DNA of 64,000 bases from Pseudomonas silesiensis. GTDB lineage: Bacteria; Pseudomonadota; Gammaproteobacteria; Pseudomonadales; Pseudomonadaceae. The number at the start of each line of letters is the position of its first letter. Position 1 is the stretch's first letter. Below the pieces are notes generated by a model. That model was not told the DNA's origin. It saw nothing but the letters and a program-made list of their open reading frames with translations, and ran no database searches. Location of the stretch: positions 1,550,001 through 1,614,000 of the forward strand of contig NZ_CP014870.1 of NCBI RefSeq assembly GCF_001661075.1, given 5' to 3'. The translations under genes and the position numbers were made by a program. Positions 58,421 to 64,000 of this stretch are shown here, piece after piece.

Positions 58421-59101
58421 ATGCACGTACTGGTTTGCGAAGACGATGAGCTGATCGCCAGCGGCATCGTCGCTGGCCTGTCAGCTCAGGGCCTTACCGT
58501 GGAGCACGTGGCCACTGCCTCGGCGGCCCGGGCGATGCTCAAGGTCGCCGAATTCGACGTGATGGTGCTCGACCTCGGCCTGCCCGATGAGGATGGACTG
58601 AAGCTACTGCAGCAGCTGCGCCATCACGGCCTGGAGATTCCGGTGCTGATCCTCACGGCGCGGGACTCGGTCACCGATCGTGTCGATGGTTTGCAGGCCG
58701 GAGCCGACGATTACCTGCTCAAGCCATTCGACCTGCGCGAACTGGCGGCGCGTCTGCACACCCTGTTGCGCCGGGTGGCCGGGCGCAGCGTCAATCTGAT
58801 CGAGCACGGTGCCCTGACGTACGACCCGAGCAGCCGCGAAACCATGCTCGGCGGTCAGCCGGTGGACCTTTCGCGTCGTGAGCAGTCACTGTTGCAAGCC
58901 TTGTTGCATAACCGTGGACGGGTGCTGTCTACCGAACAACTGAAAGACAGCGTCTACGGCTTCAACGACGAACTGGAAAGCAACGCCCTTAACGTTCATA
59001 TCCATCACCTCCGGCGTAAACTGGGTAACGGTATCGTCGAAACGGTGCGCGGCCTGGGATATCGCCTGGGGCCGGCGGACGGCGGAGATCAATCGAAGTG
59101 A
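58421..59101 (+). CDS. dsbR: OmpR-family response regulator DsbR
   Basis: This 226-residue regulator has a receiver (MHVLVCEDDELIASG, phospho-Asp in MVLDLGLPDEDGL, Lys in YLLKPFDLREL) and a C-terminal winged helix (about 125-220; LSRREQSLLQALLHNRGRVL, NVHIHHLRRKLG, VRGLGYRLG). It resembles QseB/PmrA-type regulators. Position beside dsbD-tlpA-dsbG and the overlapping kinase gene match DsbR (PA2479), reported to control thiol-disulfide genes in response to copper. GGAG precedes the ATG. Confidence 0.82.
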   Translation: MHVLVCEDDELIASGIVAGLSAQGLTVEHVATASAARAMLKVAEFDVMVLDLGLPDEDGLKLLQQLRHHGLEIPVLILTARDSVTDRVDGLQAGADDYLLKPFDLRELAARLHTLLRRVAGRSVNLIEHGALTYDPSSRETMLGGQPVDLSRREQSLLQALLHNRGRVLSTEQLKDSVYGFNDELESNALNVHIHHLRRKLGNGIVETVRGLGYRLGPADGGDQSK

Positions 59102-60423
59102 TGAGCCTGCGTTTGCGCCTGAGCCTCACGCTGGGCGCCGCTTTTGCGCTGATCTGGGCCCTGGCGGCGGCCTGGATGCTCAGCGACCTGCGCAATCAAA
59201 TGATGTTTTCCCTCGACCAGCGGCTGGTGGCTTCGGCGCGCATGGTCGCCGGTCTGATGGAGCAATTGCCGGCGTTGCCGAGCAAGGGCGAGGGCACCCA
59301 TTTCAGCGCCGAACAACTGAATATCCCCGGCGGCATGGCGTGTCAGGTCAGCTCGTTGCGCGGTGAAATCCTCGCCCGCAGCCACACCGACCCGCAACAA
59401 ACCCTGGAAGCCGAGAAGATGGGCTTCCACGATCAGATGATCGACGGCGCGCCGTGGCGCAGTTTTACCCTGGCCCGCGGCGATCTGCGCATCACCACGG
59501 CCGATCGGCAGATCGAGCGCGAAGCCCTGAACATGTCGATCCTGCTGGCCGCCTCGGTGCCGGTCGGCGTGGCGTTGCTGGGCTGCCTGTGCCTGTTATG
59601 GCTGGGAATCGGTCAGGGACTGGCGCCGCTCAATCGCATGCGCGATGCCTTGAAAAGGCGCAGCGCCGATTCCCTGGAGCCTTTGCAGATCCAGCCGTTG
59701 CCCAGTGAACTGCAGCCCTTGCTCGATACCCAGAATCAGCTGTTGCAACGGATCGGCAAGACCATCGAGCGCGAGCGCCGCCTGACCGGTGACGCGGCCC
59801 ACGAGTTGCGCAGCCCGCTGACAGCGATCAAGACCCACCTGCAAGTGGCGCGCATGACCGAAGGCGCGGCCCGGGATCAGTCCCTGGCCCGGGCCGAAGA
59901 GGGTGCCGATCGCCTGCACCGGACCCTTGAGCAGTTACTGCTGCTGGCGCGGGTCGAGGGCAGTCTGTCGTTCGACGATGGTGCGCAGTGCAGCGCTGAG
60001 CAAGTGGCGGAACTGGCCATTCAGGACGCCGCCAGCGGTGACCGCCAGCGAATCAGATTCAAGGTGCCGCCGAAGATCTCGCACGCCCCGGTGCAAATGC
60101 CGGCCGTGTTGTCCATCGCGGCGCTGCGCAACCTGCTGGACAATGCCCTGCGTCATACCCCCGGTGACGGTCCCGTGGAGCTGAGTCTGGAAACCGCCGA
60201 CAACCACGTGCAGTTTGTGGTGCGCGACCATGGCCCTGGTATTGCCGACGAAGATCTGCAACACCTGACCCAACGTTTCTGGCGCAACGGCCAGAGCACC
60301 GGCTGCGGCTTGGGGCTTGCGATCGTCCAGGCCATCGTTCAGCGCTGTGGTTGTACCCTGCGTTTCGACAGCCGGCCGGATGGATTGCGGGTCGAATTGA
60401 CCATGCCGCTGCAACCCGTTTGA
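59101..60423 (+). CDS. dsbS: Sensor histidine kinase DsbS
   Basis: This 440-residue inner-membrane kinase has TM1 (about 8-28), a periplasmic sensor region (29-142), TM2 (about 143-168), HisKA with GDAAHELRSPLTAIKTH (His near residue 231), an HATPase with N-box LLDNALRHT, DHGPGI and GCGLGLAIVQ. A single periplasmic Cys at residue 81 (82 if translation starts at the GTG three bases earlier) matches the Cu(I)-sensing cysteine reported for P. aeruginosa DsbS. The start overlaps the dsbR stop, so the pair is cotranscribed. Confidence 0.83.
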   Translation: MSLRLRLSLTLGAAFALIWALAAAWMLSDLRNQMMFSLDQRLVASARMVAGLMEQLPALPSKGEGTHFSAEQLNIPGGMACQVSSLRGEILARSHTDPQQTLEAEKMGFHDQMIDGAPWRSFTLARGDLRITTADRQIEREALNMSILLAASVPVGVALLGCLCLLWLGIGQGLAPLNRMRDALKRRSADSLEPLQIQPLPSELQPLLDTQNQLLQRIGKTIERERRLTGDAAHELRSPLTAIKTHLQVARMTEGAARDQSLARAEEGADRLHRTLEQLLLLARVEGSLSFDDGAQCSAEQVAELAIQDAASGDRQRIRFKVPPKISHAPVQMPAVLSIAALRNLLDNALRHTPGDGPVELSLETADNHVQFVVRDHGPGIADEDLQHLTQRFWRNGQSTGCGLGLAIVQAIVQRCGCTLRFDSRPDGLRVELTMPLQPV

Positions 60424-60440
60424 CCAACACCACAACCCCC

Positions 60441-60550
60441 CCTGTAGGAGGCGGCTTGTCGGGTCGCCGCATCGCAGCGAAGAGGCCATCAGCCGCGACA
60501 TCAACGGCGCCTGACACACCGCCTTCGCCGGCAAGCCGGCTCCTGCAAGG
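60441..60550. repeat. REP-type repeat region after dsbS
   Basis: CCTGTAGGAGGCGGCTTGTC at 60441 and CCTTCGCCGGCAAGCCGGCT at 60522 are inverted REP-like arms of the CCGGCAAGCCGG variant. They are diverged from each other, with a GC-rich spacer containing GCCATCAGCCGCGACATC. They fill most of the 232-base gap before the acetyltransferase gene. Confidence 0.7.
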
Positions 60551-60655
60551 GATCTGTGGTGCACATCAGATGTAACTTCTCTCCATTGGCATTCGAGCCC
60601 CCGCGGCGCTATCGTCCCCGCCAGCTTTGACTCAATGGATTGAGGTAACAGCGCC

Positions 60656-61177
60656 ATGGATGCATCGATACACATCTGCAAGGCAAGCGTCGCCGACGCC
60701 GGCATCATCAGCCGCATCGTCGAGCGCTCCATCCGCGTCGGTTGCGCGATCGATCATCGCAACCATCCGCAAACCGTTGCCACCTGGACCCATAGCAAGA
60801 CCATCGAACACATCCAGCCCTGGCTCAGCGACCCGCGGTTATACCTCAATATCGCCCTGCTGCAAGACAAGCCCGTCGGCGTTGCCATGGCCTCGATCAG
60901 CGGCAGGATCGCCTTCTGCTATGTACAGCCGGAATGGTTTCGACGGGGGGCCGGGCAAGCGCTGGTACAGGACCTCGAAGGCTGGCTGGCCAATCAGGGC
61001 TGGTGCCAGGCGCGACTCAACAGCACCCGCACCGGCGAAGCGTTTTACCGACATCTCGGCTACCGGCCTTGCGCCCAATCGTTCCTGGTCGCGGGCCTGC
61101 AAGCGATTCCCATGCACAAAGGCTTGTCGCCCCCTTCACGCAAAGCTGATCAGAGGGCTAAATCCCCGCGACCCTGA
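60656..61177 (+). CDS. GNAT-family N-acetyltransferase
   Basis: This 173-residue GNAT protein carries the acetyl-CoA loop VQPEWFRRGAGQALVQDLE (motif A, about 92-110), and motif B STRTGEAFYRHLGYRPC. The N-terminal ICKASVADAGIISRIVERS is the usual first strand and helix. TGAGGT precedes the ATG. Substrate unknown. Its 3' end contains the start of the pvdH PvdS promoter, so it may be only a neighbour of the pyoverdine genes. Confidence 0.83.
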   Translation: MDASIHICKASVADAGIISRIVERSIRVGCAIDHRNHPQTVATWTHSKTIEHIQPWLSDPRLYLNIALLQDKPVGVAMASISGRIAFCYVQPEWFRRGAGQALVQDLEGWLANQGWCQARLNSTRTGEAFYRHLGYRPCAQSFLVAGLQAIPMHKGLSPPSRKADQRAKSPRP

Positions 61178-61182
61178 TGCGT
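61159..61182 (+). promoter_or_regulatory. PvdS-dependent promoter of pvdH
   Basis: TAAAT at 61159-61163, a 16-base spacer and CGT at 61180-61182 match the PvdS promoter exactly. The -35 part lies inside the end of the upstream GNAT gene, and pvdH starts 36 bases after the box. Confidence 0.85.
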
Positions 61183-61217
61183 TTCCACAACAGGAAAACC
61201 TTTTTAGGGGTCGAGAG

Positions 61218-62630
61218 ATGACAGTCGCTACCAGCCTTGTGGAAGATCAGTCGGCCCGGATCGCTCCGGCGCCGATCGAGGTGCTTTATCAGTTCAACGA
61301 ATCGCCGTTGCTGGCCCGCCAGAGCCGGCAGGAATCGAATGCCCGCAGCTACCCGCGACGCATTCCCCTGGCACTCAAGCGCGCCAAAGGCATCTACGTC
61401 GAGGACGTCGAAGGTCGCACGTTCATCGACTGCCTGGCCGGCGCTGGCACGCTGGCGCTGGGGCATAACCACCCGGTAGTGATCGAAGCGATCCAGCAAG
61501 TGCTGACCGATGAATTGCCGTTGCACACCCTCGACCTGACCACCCCGGTCAAAGATCGGTTTGTCCAGGATCTGTTCGGCCTGCTGCCGCAAGCCTTGGC
61601 CATTGAAGCGAAGATCCAGTTCTGCGGCCCCACCGGTACCGACGCAGTGGAAGCTGCGCTGAAACTGGTGCGCACCGCCACCGGTCGCAGCACCGTACTG
61701 TCGTTTCAGGGCGGTTACCACGGCATGAGTCAGGGCGCGCTGAGCCTGATGGGCAGTCTGGGGCCGAAAAAACCCTTGGGCGCCTTGCTGAGCAGCGGCG
61801 TGCAGTTCATGCCGTACCCCTACGATTACCGCTGTCCGTTCGGTCTTGGCGGCGCACAAGGGGTGCAGGTCAACCTCAATTACCTGGAAAACCTGCTCAA
61901 TGACCCGGAAGCCGGCGTGCAATTGCCGGCAGCGGTGATCGTCGAAGTGGTGCAGGGCGAGGGCGGGGTGATCCCGGCCGATCTCGACTGGCTGCGCGGT
62001 CTGCGACGGATTACCGAAAAGGCAGGCGTGGCGCTGATCGTCGATGAGATCCAGAGCGGATTTGCCCGCACCGGCAAAATGTTTGCCTTCGAGCATGCCG
62101 GGATCATTCCGGATGTGGTGGTGATGTCCAAAGCCATCGGTGGCAGCCTGCCACTGGCGGTGGTGGTCTATCGCGACTGGCTCGACACCTGGCTGCCGGG
62201 TGCCCATGCCGGGACGTTCCGCGGCAATCAGATGGCGATGGCGGCTGGCTCCGCGGTGATGCGTTACCTGACCGAACACGGCATCTGCGAGCATGCCGCC
62301 GCCATGGGCGAACGCTTGAGCGAACACCTGCGCATCCTGCAGCGGGACTTTCCACAACTGGGTGATATCCGCGGGCGCGGCTTGATGCTTGGTGTGGAAC
62401 TGGTCGATCCGGCTGGCGCGCCGGATGCCCAGGGGCACCCGCCTATCTTTGCTCGCCTGGCACCGCTGGTGCAGCGCGAATGCCTCAAGCGCGGGCTGAT
62501 CCTCGAACTGGGTGGTCGCCACGGCGGGGTGGTGCGCTTTTTGCCGCCACTGGTGATTACCGCAGCGGAAATCGATCGGGTCGCCGAGATTTTCGGCCGG
62601 GCCATGGCTGCTGCGGCTGCCGGCCTGTAA
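61218..62630 (+). CDS. pvdH: Diaminobutyrate-2-oxoglutarate aminotransferase PvdH
   Basis: This 470-residue class III PLP aminotransferase makes L-2,4-diaminobutyrate from aspartate semialdehyde, the third residue PvdL loads. Signatures: [45 protein letters not shown] and the PLP lysine in [17 protein letters not shown]. The N-terminus [19 protein letters not shown] is like other PvdH. GAGAG precedes the ATG. A perfect PvdS box upstream and mbtH downstream (82-base gap) put it in the pyoverdine regulon. Confidence 0.96.
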   Translation: MTVATSLVEDQSARIAPAPIEVLYQFNESPLLARQSRQESNARSYPRRIPLALKRAKGIYVEDVEGRTFIDCLAGAGTLALGHNHPVVIEAIQQVLTDELPLHTLDLTTPVKDRFVQDLFGLLPQALAIEAKIQFCGPTGTDAVEAALKLVRTATGRSTVLSFQGGYHGMSQGALSLMGSLGPKKPLGALLSSGVQFMPYPYDYRCPFGLGGAQGVQVNLNYLENLLNDPEAGVQLPAAVIVEVVQGEGGVIPADLDWLRGLRRITEKAGVALIVDEIQSGFARTGKMFAFEHAGIIPDVVVMSKAIGGSLPLAVVVYRDWLDTWLPGAHAGTFRGNQMAMAAGSAVMRYLTEHGICEHAAAMGERLSEHLRILQRDFPQLGDIRGRGLMLGVELVDPAGAPDAQGHPPIFARLAPLVQRECLKRGLILELGGRHGGVVRFLPPLVITAAEIDRVAEIFGRAMAAAAAGL

Positions 62631-62712
62631 ATTTTCCGGTACCTCGAACGTTCCTTCTACAGACCGGCTGCGCACGCAGTGCAGCCCACCCCTACAGCGA
62701 TGGAGACACACC

Positions 62713-62940
62713 ATGACGTCAGTATTCGACCGCGAGGACATCCTCTTTCAGGTCGTGGTCAACCACGAAGAGCAATACTCGATCTGGCCCGATTACAAGG
62801 CCGTGCCTGCCGGCTGGCGCACCGTGGGCAAGTGCGGTCTGAAAAAGGAATGCCTGGCGTACATTGAGGAAGCCTGGACCGACATGCGTCCGCTGAGCCT
62901 GCGGCAGAAGATGGAAGAGCAGGCAGCTGTGGCTCACTGA
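62713..62940 (+). CDS. mbtH: MbtH-like NRPS accessory protein
   Basis: This 75-residue MbtH-domain protein binds and activates adenylation domains of peptide synthetases. The family motif N-x-E-x-Q-x-S-x-W-P is present as [19 protein letters not shown]. PvdL and downstream pyoverdine synthetases are likely partners. It follows pvdH without its own PvdS box, so it is probably read from the pvdH promoter. A strong terminator lies 18 bases after the stop. Confidence 0.95.
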   Translation: MTSVFDREDILFQVVVNHEEQYSIWPDYKAVPAGWRTVGKCGLKKECLAYIEEAWTDMRPLSLRQKMEEQAAVAH

Positions 62941-62957
62941 GTTTTACGCTTAGAAAC

Positions 62958-62991
62958 AAACCCGCTGGACCGATCGGTCAGCGGGTTTTTT
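62958..62991 (+). terminator. Intrinsic terminator after mbtH
   Basis: AAACCCGCTGACC-like arms (with one bulge) pair around CGAT: AACCCGCTGGACC with GGTCAGCGGGTT, followed by TTTT. It ends the pvdH-mbtH unit and separates it from the convergent transporter gene. Confidence 0.9.
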
Positions 62992-63000
62992 CTTGCCAAT

Positions 63001-63114
63001 GCAGGAGCGAGCTTGCTCGCGAAAAACCCGAGAACGCTGCAGGTAGTCAGGCTTGTAGCGTTATCGTTGACGACCCTCGTCGGCATGCCGCCCGGGCCAA
63101 GCTCGCTCCTACAG
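63001..63114. repeat. REP-type composite repeat after mbtH
   Basis: Arms GCAGGAGCGAGCTTGCTCGC at 63001 and AAGCTCGCTCCTACAG ending at 63114 enclose a core with TTATCGTTGACGACCCTCGT and CGGCATGCCGCCCGGG. The core is shared with the element at 2974-3089, 60 kb away. Confidence 0.8.
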
Positions 63115-63159
63115 GGATCGGCGCACCATTTCGCTTTTTCTACAGGAGACTGACAGCCG

Positions 63160-64000
63160 CTACGTCCCGCTCAACCCCTTGATCACCAAGTCCACATTCC
63201 CCTCCAGCTCCGACACCGGATCCGCCGCATCCACGCTCAACACCACCAACCGACTCCCAGCCTCGGCAATCACCGCTTTCACCGCGTCCGAAGGCTGCCG
63301 ATGATGCAACACCACCGCCACATCATTGTCTTTCAGCGTAGCGCCCAATGCCTTGAGCGCTTCAGGTGTCCACTCGGCATCCGGCCGCGCATCGACGCCG
63401 ATCAGCTCCAGGTTGAGGCCACCGATCAGGTAGCCGAAGTGATCGCTCAAGCTCATCACACTGAGGTTATCGGCACTGGCCAGCCGCGATTCGTTGTCGG
63501 CGCTGAATTTGAGCAAGCGTTGTTTAAGCGCCGCCAGGTTGGCCTCGATCTTCGGCTTGGCGTCTGGCGCCAGGCGCACCAGATCCGCGGCCATCACGTC
63601 CGCCATCCGTCCCATGTTGTTGCTGGAAAACCACGGCTGACTGTTCAACCCGTCGACCTTGTTGTCCGGCTGCACGGCGATGCCGGGCAGGGCGCCGTCC
63701 ACCGGGCGCGCGGCATCGACTTCGACGATACGGATATTGCTGCGCCGGGAGATCGGGTACAGCGGATCATCCGCCCACAGTGAACGCAGGCCGATGACCG
63801 CATCGGCATCGCTCGCCAGTTTGGCCAGCGCCGGCGCGCCACGTCCAGTGAAGTAGGCGGTCTGACGGCTGCCAGGCAGGTTCGCCGGCGCCGCCCGTTC
63901 AAGGCTGATGTCAGTGCCCTTGAGCAAGACTTCGCCCAGACCGTAAGTGATCGGCAAGGACGCCAGCACGCGCAACGGTTTGGCGCCGTCCGCCGCGAAG
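63160..64000 (-). CDS. Metal ABC transporter substrate-binding protein (5' end cut by window edge)
   Basis: The frame is open to the right edge (…AADGAKPLRVLASLPITYG), so the signal peptide and start lie outside. About 280 residues are present. The pattern (VLASLPITYGLGEVLLKG, then SLWADDPLYPISRRSN, VMSLSDHFGYLIGGLNLELIG, VAVVLHHRQPSDAVKAVIAE) is that of cluster A-I zinc/manganese-type periplasmic binding proteins. In Pseudomonas such genes (fpvC/fpvF) sit beside pvdH-mbtH and handle iron released from pyoverdine. The His-rich loop of ZnuA is missing, which favours an FpvC/FpvF-type protein over ZnuA. The choice between those two is open. Confidence 0.82.
   Translation of the reverse strand, partial: FAADGAKPLRVLASLPITYGLGEVLLKGTDISLERAAPANLPGSRQTAYFTGRGAPALAKLASDADAVIGLRSLWADDPLYPISRRSNIRIVEVDAARPVDGALPGIAVQPDNKVDGLNSQPWFSSNNMGRMADVMAADLVRLAPDAKPKIEANLAALKQRLLKFSADNESRLASADNLSVMSLSDHFGYLIGGLNLELIGVDARPDAEWTPEALKALGATLKDNDVAVVLHHRQPSDAVKAVIAEAGSRLVVLSVDAADPVSELEGNVDLVIKGLSGT

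Overview
The window is chromosomal DNA from a fluorescent Pseudomonas (P. fluorescens group). Pointers are the GC-rich coding sequence, a PvdS/PvdL/PvdH pyoverdine block, REP/REPIN palindromes in many gaps, and gene order matching stretches I remember from P. aeruginosa: htpX-alaA-msrB-gpx-ospR-sagS, the roc2-dgt-yqj block, mobA-moaB-moeA, atuRACDEF and dsbDEG/dsbRS. I see no rRNA, tRNA, CRISPR array, phage or insertion sequence. Gene names come from recognising proteins and order by eye, not from a search.

Layout. (1) 1-8.0 kb, redox and stress: htpX (cut by the left edge), alaA, msrB, glutathione peroxidase with an OspR/OhrR-type MarR regulator, the hybrid kinase SagS, a DUF815-type ATPase, and free-Met-sulfoxide reductase. 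(2) 8.0-15.7 kb: a BvgS-like RocS2 kinase, the LuxR-type regulator RocA2, a stand-alone receiver protein, a dGTPase-like HD hydrolase, and a three-gene YqjD/YqjE membrane operon. (3) 15.9-28.2 kb, housekeeping: ammonium transporter, CPA2/KefC-like antiporter, glutaredoxin-like protein, pseudouridine synthase, molybdenum cofactor genes mobA, moaB and moeA, a YegS-like lipid kinase, CheV, a MOSC protein, ppnP and a DEDDh exonuclease.

(4) 28.2-36.6 kb is an acyclic terpene utilisation cluster, atuA-C-D-E-F, with the divergent TetR gene atuR and two inverted 13-bp operator copies between them. The expected atuB is missing. Only a 39-codon reading frame with a good ribosome site lies between atuA and atuC, and it looks like what a deletion would leave. 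A periplasmic solute-binding protein gene follows atuR.

(5) 37.5-64 kb is pyoverdine and redox. A siderophore-type acyltransferase, pvdL and pvdH each have a PvdS-type promoter (TAAAT-N16-CGT; TAATT for pvdL). pvdS has a Fur box. PvdL is a 4,325-residue synthetase (acyl ligase-T-C-A-T-C-A-T-E-C-A-T). PvdH supplies diaminobutyrate and the MbtH-like protein supports the adenylation domains. Between pvdL and pvdH lie an alpha/beta hydrolase, dsbD-tlpA-dsbG, the DsbR/DsbS two-component system, and, between dsbD and dsbR, an AT-richer gene for a four-bladed hemopexin-like propeller. That gene is the most unusual protein in the window. A metal ABC transporter binding protein is cut by the right edge.
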